This document shows, piece by piece, positions 1 to 12,722 of a stretch of DNA of 64,000 nt (the stretch's first letter is position 1; the number at the start of each line of letters is the position of its first letter). A program made the position numbers and the translations under genes. The stretch lies in assembly GCF_963422355.1 (NCBI RefSeq), contig NC_085088.1, positions 5,215,807 through 5,279,806 of the forward strand, written 5' to 3'. Source of the stretch: Corticium candelabrum. Its lineage: Eukaryota; Porifera; Homoscleromorpha; Homosclerophorida; Plakinidae. The notes below the pieces were generated by a model. The model ran no database searches and was not told where the DNA came from. It worked only from the letters and a program-made list of their open reading frames with translations.

Positions 1-745
1 CGATATTGGGGAGAGTCAGACAATTAGTCATGACTCTACTATGACAAACAAACCGAGCTCACCGAAAGTCACCGTCATAGTTGAGGCTGCGTTATTGACA
101 ATGGATGTAGATACCGGGGCATCTATGACTCTGATACTCGTGTACATATACAAACCATGTCTGGCACACGCTAGATTACTGAAAAGTGAAGTCAAGCTTC
201 AGACATACTCAAGAGAAGCACGTTACGGCGATCATACCGCACGTCCGAAACAAGCCAGCGGTCTTAAGGCAAAACTGGCTTTCAAAAATCCGACTGGATT
301 GGCACACGTTATCTAGGGTTGACGGATTGACTAGCCCACTAAAGCGGAATATACAAAGAAGTACCTGCAATTGCATGAGAAGAGAACTGGAACACTGAAC
401 AGATGGGAAACATGCATTACACTACGAAAGAATGCAGTGCCAAAGTTCCACAGACGGCGACCGGTCCCCTACACTCTACACAAAAAAAAGTAGGCGAAGA
501 ACTGGACCATCTACAACAGGAAGGAATAATTCGACAAATTGATAAGAGCGAATTGGCATCACCTATTGTTGTTGTAAAAATGATGGCGGGTCAATACGTG
601 CATGCGGTGACTACAGAGTTAGTATCAACCCTTGCCTAGAAACTGAGTGCTACCTATTGTCTAAAAATCCACAAGATCTATTCTCAACCTTAGCAGGAGG
701 CAGAGTGTTTACTCATTTGGATATGAAACAGGCTCTCTGAGATTC
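1..745 (+). mobile_element. Ty3/gypsy retrotransposon pol fragment (protease to reverse transcriptase), decayed
   Basis: Pieces of a gypsy-type Pol read in several frames on the plus strand. Around 98-135 is an aspartic-protease-like DVDTGAS motif. Around 490-575 is the stretch before reverse transcriptase (EELDHLQQEGIIRQIDKSELASPIV), here split by differences from the usual pattern. Around 637-740 is FSTLAGGRVFTHLDMKQA, which matches the start of the RT palm. Frames change between these blocks and a TGA ends the last one at about 740. The fragment is cut by the window edge on the left. No LTR was seen. It is a dead relic. Confidence 0.7.
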
Positions 746-3621
746 ATTCACATCGACAAGTTTCTATATGGTATGGAATAGGGACACCATGAATTTGAGT
801 TGGAATCAAAACAACAGATATATCACCATAGTTATATAATGCATAAAGCACTGCTGATGGTAATGAATAGGATATCTCACGCTTTGGTTATTTTTGATTA
901 AAATTTGGTGGTTAAGTGGTTCCTAGGTACATTTCAGTAGCACAGAATTTGTAGTTTGTTCCTAATCCCCGTTCAGTAGCATAAAAATTTGACGGTTCAA
1001 AAAGGTCAGTTTGGTGAGCATGCACATGCAGCACGTGCTAAACGCGGCCATTTTCCGTGCTTGTAAGTGCAGCTTCTTTAATTGACTTGACCTAAGTCAG
1101 TCCACGGATTTTGCGTATCATGGAAATGGCGATTTGGTGATGAGGATGTTTAGATAGCAAAAGGAGGAGTCTTGTAACCTGACATTTCCGGTACAGCAAC
1201 ATCAGCTTTCACTTATCTACCAGTAATAGGGCAAAGTGCATTACTCTGATCTTCAAACTTCTGTTTGCTGCGCCCAAACTTCTAGTCTAATACGTATAAA
1301 CACTCCATACACATGTAGGCTAATGTAAACAAAATGTAATTAGCCATAGTTTCGGTGGCCTCTGTTGTTCAGTAGATATATATGAAGGTAGACTAAAAGG
1401 TCAGTTCACTTGCACTACAGGAAACAGCTAATTGTAGAGCCACGCTTGGCTAAATTGAATAGGTGCTCGCTGATCTGACTCTACCTTGACAAAAGCTTTC
1501 TAATAATATGCGTAATTGCTCTTCGGGACGTCCCACTGCCTAGCTTCATGAGTTTTTCCATGGTACGCAAAATTTCTGGATGGACTTTAGTACGCTGTTC
1601 GTTTGACTCAAAAAGGAGGTAGAAGAAAAAACCAATTTTGGCATCACAACTGAAAACCGTTTAGGACAAACATACATGCAACACGTTGAATTGACAATTA
1701 TTCTGAAATCGCTCTTTCATATGATAACAAATGGTCTTAGAAGAAATACGCATCGGAACTTCTCCAATTGCAATGGGTCTCCCGTTCTCTTTCGCTTTCA
1801 GTAATGCTACAAAACGGGATTCTAACAACAACGTTGAGATTGACTTTAAATTTATCGAGAAGCAGTACAAAAACAGCTATGCAAACATGGTCAGGAGATC
1901 CAAGCGCAGACACCAAAGTATCAGATGATAGATAAATATTATAAATACAAATGTAATAGTTTCTATACATTTTGTCTAATTCGTAGTGTTCTGCTTCAAA
2001 GCTTCTCCAACTTTAATGAGCCTCAAGTAATCCTCATGTCTTGGATAATGCTATACAACGAGCCTCTAGCAGAAAAATTTTTGATTGGCCTTTGAATTTC
2101 TGAAGCATCTGCTCAAGAACATGCAAACATCAAGCAATTCCAAGATTACGCATGCACCAAACCTCTCAGATAGTCAATCACAAATTATGAAACTTTTAAT
2201 GTAATAGTTACTTATAGTTAGCAAGTTTAGAGAGTTTCAGGCACTAAACTTGGAGCTATACATCAATCAGAGTAAGCTTTACAGTCAACTGCTGCAACGC
2301 AACAAAAAGAGATATGGTTAAAATAGAATTGGTTTAAATCAGCGTTCACACGTCTCTGACAACATATCTACTTAGAAAGTCCTTGTAGGCTCAAATGAAG
2401 CAATATTGGAATGGTGCTAGATTATCTGGAAAGTAAATTAATAATAAGGTATTATTTGCATGGACGCTATAACTGCGCGACAGTCCATACTATGCATTGA
2501 CAAGTGGATTTTTAGGTCACTCTCCAATCTCGATCACTACCCTAACTCGGGGAAGTCTGAAGTCTGCAGAGTTTGCTGTACAGAAAACAATTCAAGTCAA
2601 ATATCGGTAATCTCTATAACCTGTATGTCCGAAACCAAATCCTCGCTACCAGTCTAATTGGAGAGAAACATAGCATACTTATCCAACTAGGGTTTATTCG
2701 ATTGGTACCTTCCGAGAAGAGAAAATGACTAGAAAAGCGGGTTAGACTGTTTGCAAAGAAGGGCGATTACTAACGTGCGCTAACGCCCAGTCTATACTTT
2801 GAAGTAGCTAACTTTGCTCTTTGTAAGAACTTTCTAGCATGGTCCTGCATCTAGACATTGTCTAGACAATGCATTGTGTCGACGAAATCGCTGGCGAAGT
2901 ACTCATACAATACTTTCATTGTCTGTGAGAGTTTGTTCCGTTTCTCTGTGGTTGCAAATGCTAGTTCTTCTATTGTCCACAGGAGAAAAGAATAAACCAT
3001 TGCTGATCCTACGTGGAGATTCAACCTATGACTTACCTGTCGTTATTTGCGTTAGAGCTAGGCTAGCCAAGCCCTTCCGAAATGTAAGGTTAGCGCTGAG
3101 TCTAACTGGGGTTAGCGCTTGTCAAAACATTCCAGTGTATTCATATTGCGTATCACAGATAAATCAAAGTAGATTGCTCTACTTTGTGTTGGTCTGGCAG
3201 TTTTTTAGCAAATCGAATCCGCAGCACGACTTGCGGAATTCTGTAGTGAAAAAACGCTGTCGCATCCGTAAATTCAGTCAGCTGTTGCTGTTCTATCACC
3301 CACATGTGATCCCTACACCTGAGGAGAAGGCACTCGATGACGGAAAGCGGTCGGAATACATTTTAATTCTTGTGCGGGAATTGAGTAGTGTAGCTCGAGT
3401 ACATCATACAATCAGTCCATTCTGCTAGAGTTTACACAGCTATTATGACTAATTAGAGTCAACTAGACAAGCTCAACATGTGAAAACACACCTTGGCACT
3501 GCAGCGTGTTATGATAAATTAGCGCAAACCCGAGTTGCTATTCTAAGTGTGACACGGCCTTAGATACTATCTTTTGCTCCTCCTACAAAATATGGTCTCC
3601 TTGCCAGGCAGTGCCAGGTAC

Positions 3622-3676
<55 letters not shown>

Positions 3677-4398
3677 CATTTACATTATAACCGCTTCCTG
3701 TCTAGACACGACATCTTTCAATTTAAGCTAAAGAGCATTCCCGGAAAACCACCAGGGCTTCAAAGCATATCGCTCACGTGATGAAGAAACTAGCTTCAGA
3801 CAGAGTCAACATTCTCATCATTTCCTTCACAGACATAGAATTCTTCGTATTCTGAACTTGAATCTTCTTCTTTGCCTACCTGTATAATGATTCCCTCTAT
3901 CGCTTAAAGCAACAAGTAATCAGACGCAATTAGCGACCCCTCCTCTATGCATCTAAACACTTCACCACAACTCCCACGTTGTCTCTTAGTATGGACTTTA
4001 GTTTACATAACGCAGGTTCTCGTGTGCCAAAAACCGACCGCAGCTATTCGCACAGTACCTCGCAAACTCTGCTTTTCACCAAACGCCTTGCTTTTACAAG
4101 CGATCTGCAACCGTCGAAATACTGCGTAGAAACTGTTCACTTGACCTAGAACTAGAGAAAAACGTGAATGCATGTTAGTTCCAGCAAACAAACATGAAAC
4201 TTGAGCGTGCAACTACCAACATCTCCTAGTTAATCGAACGCTCGTCTTTGCTACAAAGGCAAAACTAGACAGTTTGACGTCCACAACGAACAGCAAACCA
4301 ATTAATCCAAGAGACTGGTTGAAGCCAACTTTATAATGGGGACAAACTTAAACACCCGTATAATCTAACGTAATTTTATATGTCTCTCTATTGACAAT
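746..4398. other. No recognisable gene; intergenic DNA with one AT microsatellite
   Basis: Several open frames of 60-184 codons occur here on both strands, including one at 2874-3428 on the plus strand. None shows a recognisable domain or convincing splice structure. I treat the stretch as non-coding. Confidence 0.5.
3626..3672. repeat. (AT)n microsatellite
   Basis: An uninterrupted run of about 23 AT dinucleotides. Confidence 0.95.
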
Positions 4399-4656
4399 AT
4401 GGATGAGGTCGAGTTAGGTTACACAGCAATCAGTTTTTATTTGCCATTGGCGATATCCGTTACTCTCAATGCTGATAAGATGTTGAAGATGTTTCTCCAA
4501 ATTACGCAATGTCACATTCCACAATTGAGACTAGACAGACCTGCTGTCCTGTCTGCTGACTACAACGATTATACAGGTAGTGCATGGCTCTCCCTAGCTC
4601 CTAAGATTATTCTTGCGGCTGTTTGTGGCCTCATAGGGGTATGCATATTTCTCTAA
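4399..4656 (+). CDS. Hypothetical 85-residue ORF with two hydrophobic segments
   Basis: Unrecognised single-exon frame of 85 codons. It has a hydrophobic stretch near residues 10-22 and a second strongly hydrophobic stretch at the C-terminus (about 66-85). No family was recognised and no paralogue is visible in the window. The hydrophobicity could be chance in AT-rich DNA. It lies just upstream of the duplicated PLA2-like pseudogene block. It is given only as a low-confidence candidate. Confidence 0.15.
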   Translation: MDEVELGYTAISFYLPLAISVTLNADKMLKMFLQITQCHIPQLRLDRPAVLSADYNDYTGSAWLSLAPKIILAAVCGLIGVCIFL

Positions 4657-5094
4657 GGTACAACTTGCTTTCTCTGTGAGACTTCAAACAATCGCGTCCA
4701 CGACCATAAGATTGGTATACCTTCCTTTGTTGCTGCTATAAGTGTCCTAACCTCCTGGCCACCACTTACCTAGCGCTTTCAATTTTTTACACTAGAGACA
4801 GCCGGAACTCTATGTCTCTAGATGGTCTTTTCACTTTCGATAAGCGTTGTGGTCTACCCCAACGCGGAAGCTTTAGACGGATGCAAACCATCTGTTCCAA
4901 TTATTTTAATCGACTGCGTTCTCACTATGTCTCGAATTTGCAGAGGCGGGAACTAACGCGCCAGATAGTCAGCCAAGCGACAGATAGTGTACTTGACGGA
5001 TACTCTGTGCAGTTCCTTACTTGCATTTTGTGGCAGAACGAATACATTTAGAACTCGTCCTTTTCTGTGAGCCAGCTCACAGTGACTATGTAAT

Positions 5095-5943
5095 ATCATC
5101 TCTCCAGTGTCAATCGCTATGCTGTTTGTCTTCATCTTTCCCTCTGCTAAGGCTGTCTGCCTTCGAGTGAGTCGACTGCCAACGGCAGGAATAAAAATCG
5201 AATATCTATGCAGGTTTGACGTTCATTCCGTCAACAGGAAAACTGAAAGTAGCACAGCTCGCTAGAGAAACCGTCGGCAGAAAGCTCTCCTCTAATACCG
5301 ACGTCATATTCAATTTCAATTCGACCTGACGCGGACTGCTCCACTTCTGAGACAGTCTGTATACAATTTACAAGTTCAGAATACACCTCGAAATTCCCTC
5401 ATCCAGATCGGAGATCGTCGGTTTGTCAGCAGAGCAGACGCACCGGCCAACAATAAACAAGGAAACAAACTAAACAACAACAGAAGCCAACACGACGTTG
5501 ATGAGATGAAACTGAGCAGAGTTTTCAAACTGCTACACGATCCTGTGGCAAGCCTACTTGGCAAGTTATCTCGAGCCTTGGATGATGCGGGCGTCTTCGG
5601 TCACCCATCTCCCTGCTCTTTTTAGACCTCTCCACGCAACTAAACTCTTCATGCCACGCCGGCTATCAATCAACGATTCGGACGAAACAGATCGAGGCTG
5701 TGAGCCACAACAAGAGAATCGTGGACGTTCAAGGCAACAGGCTGAAAGCTGTTTGTTGGAAAACGACCCAAACAATATCATCTGCCCGGGAATGTGCGGT
5801 GACTGCTGTTACAAGGGGTGTACGAGCATGACCCGTGCTGCGAAGCTAAATTGTCAGTGCAAGCTTCTTTAATATATAGTTAAGCCTGTCGTGAACTTCA
5901 GCTGCAGTTCTTATGGCGACTATCCCAGCTGCCTTGATAGCTG
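5095..5943 (+). pseudogene. Broken copy of the secreted PLA2-like gene found intact at 45.4-46.3 kb
   Basis: The sequence follows the intact gene at 45449-46336 almost end to end. It includes the signal-peptide region, the Asn-rich linker, and the Cys-rich tail with a Cys-Gly-Asp-Cys-Cys motif near 5797. The start region is damaged: the first ATG is followed at once by TAA and the second ATG is mutated. Small indels shift the frame several times. Part of the Cys-rich segment is deleted near 5793. No single frame spans it, so no functional product is expected. The lesions are described but not corrected here. Confidence 0.85.
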
Positions 5944-6289
5944 ATGCATCCATGCAACAAGATTCAAGTTGAGATACGTAGATTAAAGAGACAAAGACAG
6001 ATATGTTCACGGCTCTAGCGTTGTGCTGCTGTGCTGTCTGTAACGTGTAGCTCTTATGCTAAAATAGTGATCATCAGTAGTTATCGAATGAAAGTGTGTT
6101 CAATTACACTTTGCCTATACGTATATACAGTTTTGATGAAACGGACACACGTATCCTATTCTAGGCATGAGCCACTAGAACGGAACTTGTAAACGTATCC
6201 TTGTATACTCAAAGGCTTGACTGTTGCACTTCTGGTCCGCATGATGGTATACAGTACTATAGATAGGCGTATGAAGAGCAAGCAGACAG

Positions 6290-7450
6290 TCTACGGAAAC
6301 AGCCTGCGCGTTATCTTTCAAACAAGACCCGGATTATATGCATCTCGTTGTGTTACAATGTCCTATATTCGGGTGCTTGATATGTCAACTACTCTACTGA
6401 TAATCTGTGTAGCCACCAGAGCTTTTTCTTCTCCATTGTCGCAACGTGTAGTGAAAAGAAGGTTTGGAGCATAAATTCAACGATAGGTAGGATGCAACAG
6501 AGGACGAGTTTTCGTGGGGGGGACGGAAGTGGACGCGCTTTGATGCTGTCACCGCCATGGCGCCTCACTTCGTGAATGTCGTCCCAGGAAACGAGATGAC
6601 CAGCTACCCTGTTTCGATCAGCATAGGATGCAGTGTATCTTAGTCGATTGCTAACAGCAGTTTGCGTTGGTCTCGTGATTTCTTTTGCACAGGAGAAGAT
6701 GATTAATCGGCGGAAATGACTGATCTTGAAATGCACGGTGTGCGGTAAGTACATTCACTACGAAGTACGGGCGCTTTGTATGAATATTCAGGCCTTCAGG
6801 TGTGCGTTGATTTTTTTGGAGGAGATTTATTGTCGTCTAGGGTACAGGCAGGAAGATTTATGTCTAGATGGTTTTGCGCCTTGCTGCCAACTTGTGAACT
6901 TCCTGTGCATTTAGCTCAACCGCTAGAAGGAAATTTGTTTGCCTCATGCTATTGCATTGATGTTTTCTTTTCACTTTGCAAGAGAAGCACCAAACCGTTG
7001 CTTGTAAGGGTGTCTATCGGTTGCATGAAATACGAGCTTCGTCGACTCGGGTCAGCTCTTGTGACAAACAATAGGCGAGGCTGACGGTAGTTGGCCTGAC
7101 GTAGGCTTTTGAGCTTTGCCAAATGCTTACTCGTTGTTCCGTGTATTTCAGTCAGCTAAAGTTGTACAAGCACTCTGACAAGTTGTACAACGTTGTACGA
7201 GCACGTTTACTCTATTGCACCTGTAGCTGAACGTTGATACGTCGGGAAGAGAACGTCGAACACCTAAAGGGGTCCTTGTCGTGAAATCTTGCCATAGCAG
7301 TGCAAGTAACCCAGCGTGAGCATTCACATTCGATAACAGCTATAAAGTCAAGACAACCGATTGTTCTCGCTGATGTTTTGCGCTTTGGGATTAAACGGGT
7401 ACTTTTGAAAGATAGGCTACGGGGTTGCTCCGTGTACTGTATTGGTGCAC
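6290..7450. mobile_element. About 1.16-kb insertion interrupting the segmental duplicate; element type unclear
   Basis: The sequence is absent from the paralogous block at about 46690, where the flanks join directly. The two ends are weakly inverted relative to each other (ACAGTCTACGGAAACA near 6285 against ACAGTACACGGAGCAA read in reverse near 7440), which suggests a degenerate terminal inverted repeat. Open frames inside (such as 6389-6754 minus and 6776-7084 plus) are unrecognised. Confidence 0.4.
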
Positions 7451-7599
7451 AGATGACGTGACTCTAGGACACCACCCACTCCTAGGAGCTGGTCCGCGTT
7501 CCATTTCTTCGCCTCACTCATTATGCAGCTGAGACCAACTCAAATAACATTTGTAGTTGCCTTTGAAGTCTTGGTACGTCAAAGTCATTTGAAGAATGT

Positions 7600-7790
7600 T
7601 TCAACTAGGATAGTGTATCAGGAATTGCAATATCGCCTTTCAATGAATGGTTGCAGGCGGTAATCAACAGTTCTTTGATTGCTTTGGGTAACGTCAATGA
7701 TGCTTGATCAAACTTTCTGGAAATCTCCTCACTAACTAGAAGCAGAGCCTCAAAGTACTCAACTCAACATTCTTTTGTATTTGTGAACTG
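7600..7790 (-). pseudogene. hAT-type transposase relic, duplicate of 46865-47068
   Basis: Read on the minus strand this copies the 46865-47068 frame but with substitutions and frame breaks. The better copy encodes a helix-rich piece (FEALDLVSEEISRRFDQ...) like the region between catalytic and dimerisation parts of ZMYM/P52rIPK-like hAT transposases. The family assignment is tentative. Confidence 0.35.
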
Positions 7791-8519
7791 ACGAGGCACA
7801 ACACTGTCATCCAAACGTTGTGCAATTCTCAAGTAGAATCCTGGATCTAATATGGAATATGGGACACTGGCACAAAGCTTCAAAGCAAGCTACCTCTCCT
7901 ATTTTTATATCAAAGTAAAGACTGATCATTCATAAATCATTTCTGTTAGATTCAAGCTAATTGGTTTAATTTTTGTACTGCCACAACCTCTCACAGGGAA
8001 TCCAACAGAAAACCTCGGTGGGGTTTTCTTGGGGTTTCTTGGGGTTATACAAGAAACCTTTCTAGAACCTTGCAGGATTACTGATACAGTTACCCTGGTA
8101 GGGATTGTCCAAGACTTTTTTCGCTATTTTAATGTAAGTGAAAACAGATAATCTCGTCTTTACTGCAGCTGTGTCATAGCTAAGTAGTTTCTCTAGTTAA
8201 TGTGTAGAGCTACTAGAGCTTTACTCGAGGAAGCAACTGACCTAGAGTTTACAGCCATGCAGGACTCAAAGTCAGTTGAAACATTTCGGTAGTTGACTGC
8301 AGTGAAGATGTAAATATTAATGCTACTAGTACTCATCTAGCTATCTAGAGCACCGCAGATTTGCAATTAATTAATTAGTTATTTAAACAGGGCAAAGAAG
8401 TAGCTATCTGCTTTATTACATGCCTTTATAAGAACTATATGCAAAAACAATATGATTAATTAAGTTGTGATATAGAACCAGGGGTTCTCATCTGAGTCGA
8501 TCGATATCTGTATCATTTA

Positions 8520-9262
8520 CACATTCATCATCTTCGTATGTCATCTCGGAAATAGCAAGTCTGGTCGCCGTCAATATACGTGATTATTTGATCACAATTG
8601 TCGCAGGCTTTGCATCCACATACATTTGTGCGTAGTATGTAGTAGCTGATTATTGAAGCAGGCAACTGGTAATCCACTCTTGCAGTTAACTACGCATCTC
8701 TAAAATTGCTACAGGAGCGGGAGGCTGCCTCGTCCATTTGACTGATTTCGTTAGTGACTCTGTTTACAATCCAGCCATGACCATGAGGCTGGGATTGTTG
8801 GATTAAGTTCCAGGCCGTGTTTCCAAAGTATGCCTGGTAATTAGTTCATCTTAAAATTGATATGTTGGTCCAAGGCATCTTTACTTGAAGCAACTCTTCA
8901 CACACAGAATCTTGGCACAGAAGGTCTTGTAGGAGGTCTTGTATCTATAGCTTCATTTACGGACACATAAGTATGCTAAATGTACTTTACTGTCTGTCAG
9001 GCCACAGTCGTCATCCAAGCATTGCATATAGTTTGATATTTCAGCAACGTGCGTAATGAGTGTATGCATGTGTTTCTAGTCCCATTTACAAAAAACTCCT
9101 TTTGGCAAAAATATAGCTGTCCTTCAAAATGTTGACGGAGACAATGCTTTGATTTTGCAGTACTGTAATCAGCATTAAATAGCAATATACCATTCAAGTC
9201 TAGCAAAGAGTTGTATTGAGAGCAAATGTCTGCCATTGTGCCTAAAGATTGTCCGAGAAAAC
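8520..9262 (-). pseudogene. Possible multi-exon Cys-rich secreted protein, unrecognised, perhaps decayed
   Basis: Minus-strand pieces look coding rather than random. From about 9262 to 9000, after a good acceptor, comes a frame with regularly spaced cysteines (KHCLRQHFEGQLYFCQKEF, then NTCIHSLRTL). Next, about 8965-8895, is LCQDSVCEELLQ followed by a GTAAAG donor. About 8840-8705 gives AYFGNTAWNLIQQSQPHGHG, continuing to a Cys-containing end. About 8615-8525 gives NVCGCKACDNCDQ, ending in TGA. Some joins need frame changes, so it may be broken. I do not recognise the family. Confidence 0.3.
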
Positions 9263-9299
9263 CGTTAATTTGTCTTGTTTTCAATTTTAAATTTCAATT

Positions 9300-11145
9300 G
9301 TTTTAAAAATCATCACACAGTGCTTCAAAAAGGCTTCACAAATATTTGGTTAGATTCAGTAGGCTAGTCTTAGGCTAGCTGTATTGGTAAATTGCTTGTA
9401 GAATAATCGATGATATCCCACATCCGATGCAATTGCATCCAAGACATCTAGAAAGATGCAGCAACAGTTTATCTTGTTGCATAGTGATGGCTCTAACGAG
9501 TGCTTATGGTCTATGTAGCTGTTGGCATTGAAAGCGGCTCTAGTTTTCGACGATCGCCTGGCACTTTTTTATGACTCTGACAGATGATGTACAGTGACAA
9601 GTTTTATCTTCAGATGTCTAGCTGTAGTTGCTCTAGTCAGTCAACTCATTTTTCATTTATAACGGTCTTTGGTGACACAGAATCAGGTCTATCCGGTTCG
9701 TCAGTAAAATTAGTCTGTATAATGAAGATTTAGTTAGTAGTACTTGAAGGAATGTACGGTACCATATTGTGCATACCAATTGTATACACAGCACTATATG
9801 CATGTTTCTAATCTATCGCTTTACAGACACTGGCAATTGCTGACATTCTGGCAATCACGCATGGTCGCACTCACGTGCAGCAATACACGCGTACTTATTT
9901 CCTACTAATAGTGCTCATGACTTGCTTGCTAGTCCTAGGTCGAGTGTACTTCTTGTATTATGCTTGATGGTAGTAACCTATCGTCCCGATTCCCAGTGTT
10001 TACGAACAAGGAACCAAATGTTATCATTTTGCATCCCTGCTCTAGACACTGTTTGAAAAGACTGAGTATTTCAACAAATTTTATAACTTCTGAGAAACAC
10101 GTAAGTTTTAACGACTATTCGTACAATGGCAAATGCAACGTAAGAACTATGGTTGGCAGACCTTTTGCTAGCGGGATGGATGATCAACGCTATCGTTACC
10201 GGTACCAGCCAGTGTCTTAATTCAACAGTCGAAAACATTGTATAGAGTACACAGTGCTGCATGCGCTTAAAAATTAGTAGTACACAGCTATGAAAAGATC
10301 TTTTTAGCATTTAGATAGTCTAGCAATTAATTGCACATCTAATACTCAGCTTTGTACTTGAATACTACAGTTTCCCATTACATCGTAATTTCTGTACTAG
10401 AGTTTCTATTAGATCATAAGGTTCTAAAAGAAACCAGCCGACTTACACTAACAGCTGACATTATACAGTACCAATGCACTTCCGCTATCTATAGGTTACT
10501 AAAAACATAATTGCAGAGGTCAGAGGTTGACTATTGCTACCTGCTGAAAAGTCCCAAACCGCATAAATAGTTTTTATCACACTTGAAACAATTGTCTATA
10601 GAAGTTATATTGTTTAACACGTGTTAGTTACTTCATGTGTTGCTGTAGAAAAGCATCGCTTCTAGAGACCACACAATAGAAAAAAAACTATTAGAGTTTG
10701 GGATAAATGGTTAATCTTTTTTTATTATAAATACGTTTTAGTCGTTAGAAAATGCATTTTCATTTGTGTAAGTACCACTGATTCAAACAACGGCGAAGCT
10801 GACCTCGGAATCCGTGATGTCGGCGCTGTTAGTAGTAAAATACGCAACTGCGAGCGATCGGACAACTTTTGAAATGGAGATAAGTGGAAAATAGTTGCAT
10901 TTGGAACCATCTAAAGTTTGGCATAGAGAAACTCGTGTCTTAGTGTGGATACACAGGGAGTCAATTTCTGAGCGTCTTTTGAGACCTGGCCCACGGACTA
11001 GTTTGGTAATTTGATCTTAGACCAGGAGTGCACTCACGGTGGTAAATTGGCCAACAAAACCTTGTAATTTTTTGTCTTCCAAAAGGTTAGAGAGAGAGAG
11101 AAAGAAATAGGGAAAGTGCATCCCTCTTGAGGGTGTAAAACTATT
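9300..11145. other. No recognisable gene
   Basis: AT-rich DNA with short open frames on both strands. I saw no domain, splice structure or terminal repeat that I could support. Confidence 0.45.
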
Positions 11146-11146
11146 G

Positions 11147-11150
<4 letters not shown>

Positions 11151-11239
<89 letters not shown>
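11151..11239. repeat. (GT)n microsatellite
   Basis: About 44 consecutive GT dinucleotides. The long His-Thr frames on the opposite strand are artefacts of this repeat. Confidence 0.95.
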
Positions 11240-11241
<2 letters not shown>

Positions 11242-11466
11242 CTGGTGTAGAAATAATAAGAAAGAGTACAACTGGATAGCACCTTGAGGGTTTAGCACTA
11301 TAGTTCTTCTTCATTATTATAGACTGTATTATTGACTACAATTTTTTATTAGTTTATGATTGAGGCAAAATCTAGCTGTTGCAATTGATGAATGTATGGG
11401 CAATTGATAATCTTTTGAATGGACTGATGCTTAAGTAGTCTGTCATTTTCTGTCGTGCTGGTATAG

Positions 11467-12722
11467 GGTGATAGTTGATATCTAATTACTAACTCAAAAG
11501 ATCAGACTATAAAGCTGTGGAACATTCGGCATCCTTCAGATACCGAAACTTTATGAGTAAGAACAATATTTGGCAATCGCGTCAATTTTGTAACAGTTTT
11601 GCTTTATAATGCAAGACCATCTGTTACAGCAGCAGCAAATTGGGATTATATAGGTGGCAAGCAACACCTACGTTATGTGAGTAGCTGTAACCCTGTCTTT
11701 AAGTGAGTGTAATAGGTTTTCTTATTCAGTTGACAAGCAAGCTGAAATGGCTGGTGATGACTCTCTGATGACATACCGAGGACATCAGGTGTTGAAATGT
11801 CTTATACGTTCTCGGTTTTCACTAGTCCATGTTACAAGCCATGTAGATCTATTTGGTTACCGTTGATTTAGACATGATTTTAGCTTAAGTAATGTGTATG
11901 TACTTTGGTAGCAATATTTCTATTCTGGCTGCTCTTTAGGCAATGTGATTGGTAGGATATTTGAGTAGATGGAGATATCAAATTTTCTAATTGATAATTT
12001 TTATTTGATTATTTAGTATATTATGTTCTGACAGGAGAAGTTGCGTCTCAACTTAGAAGTCGCATATGCTTTACTTTTAATTTGATGAACAATTAATACT
12101 TTTAGTGATAACAGTTAACGATTTGCAAGATGATGTTTGGAGTCATGGATACGTAACCTAGTTATTGTTTAGACTTTATATTGGTAGGTATCTATCCTAT
12201 TCGTGACATTATGTTTCTCAGTTTGCTTTACTGAGAATTTTGTTCTTTTTGGTTTGTACGTGCTTTTCCGCTTGGACACTCATGCTTTACCACATTTTAG
12301 AAAGTACACTAAGTATACACTTGAGTTTCACTTGTTAAGGCTCTTCTCAGACACAGCTTAAATTTACTGCTTACTACTCTTTAAGATTATTCTATATTGT
12401 ATGTGGTTCCGCAACGTACATTCGTGTGTCTACTATGTATGTATGTTTTTTATCTTTGACTTGCTACTACAACTGTAGACAAGTACAGTTCGTGATGCGT
12501 CCTGACATCCGTATGAGCAGGTCATTTGCTCTTCATCGTTAAGATAGATTTTGTATCATATGAACTGATCACATGTTATAAATGTAGTTGCTGAGTATGA
12601 CTATTTGCATTTAGTGGGAGGGTACGCACGCATGGTGGGAATATGTGCCTGAAAGAAGAGACGTTGTGTACAACATGGAAAAATGTCAAAAACTGCTAAC
12701 TGATATTAATGTTTGTTTTTAG
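11467..12722 (+). pseudogene. DCAF11: DCAF11 (WDR23)-like C-terminal WD-repeat region, multi-exon, inactivated
   Basis: Seven successive pieces with GT-AG borders match the C-terminal half of DCAF11, a WD40 substrate receptor of CUL4-DDB1 ubiquitin ligases. Pieces: 11467-11556 (YLITNSKDQTIKLWNIR), about 11597-11676 (NWDY...RWQATP), 11730-11842 (GDDSLMTYRGHQVLKCLIR), 11912-11951 (QYFYSGCSLGNVI), from 12017 (VYYVLTGEVASQL), 12479-12537 (TVRDAS, stop, HPYEQVICSSS) and 12615-12722 (a piece ending in WWEYVPERRD and a stop). Lesions: in-frame TGA at 11476-11478, a 2-bp insertion in the second piece, a TGA in place of the WD-repeat Trp at 12503-12505, and a phase mismatch into the last piece. Because introns are kept, it is a decayed genomic copy, not a retrocopy. 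The N-terminal half was not found upstream. Confidence 0.8.

Larger units (their letters stand above)
4815..7870 (+). repeat. Segmental duplicate of 45.2-47.1 kb (pseudogene-bearing copy)
   Basis: The block aligns in the same orientation with about 45205-47095. Matching parts include the promoter-proximal stretch, the PLA2-like coding region, its 3' flank to about 6285, and then, after an interruption, a second stretch from about 7450 to 7870 against 46700-47095. The left copy is longer because about 1.16 kb is inserted between about 6290 and 7450. The coding part is broken here and intact in the other copy, so this is the decaying paralogue. Confidence 0.75.

Noticed and set aside
2874..3428. 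184-codon open frame
   Set aside because: No recognisable domain, no splice context, and composition like the surrounding non-coding DNA.
6389..6754. 121-codon minus-strand open frame
   Set aside because: It crosses the boundary of an insertion absent from the paralogous segment and shows no family signature.
11017..11298. Long His-Thr repeat open frames
   Set aside because: They translate the (GT)n microsatellite and have no independent coding signal; the same applies at 16915-17151 and 61116-61667.
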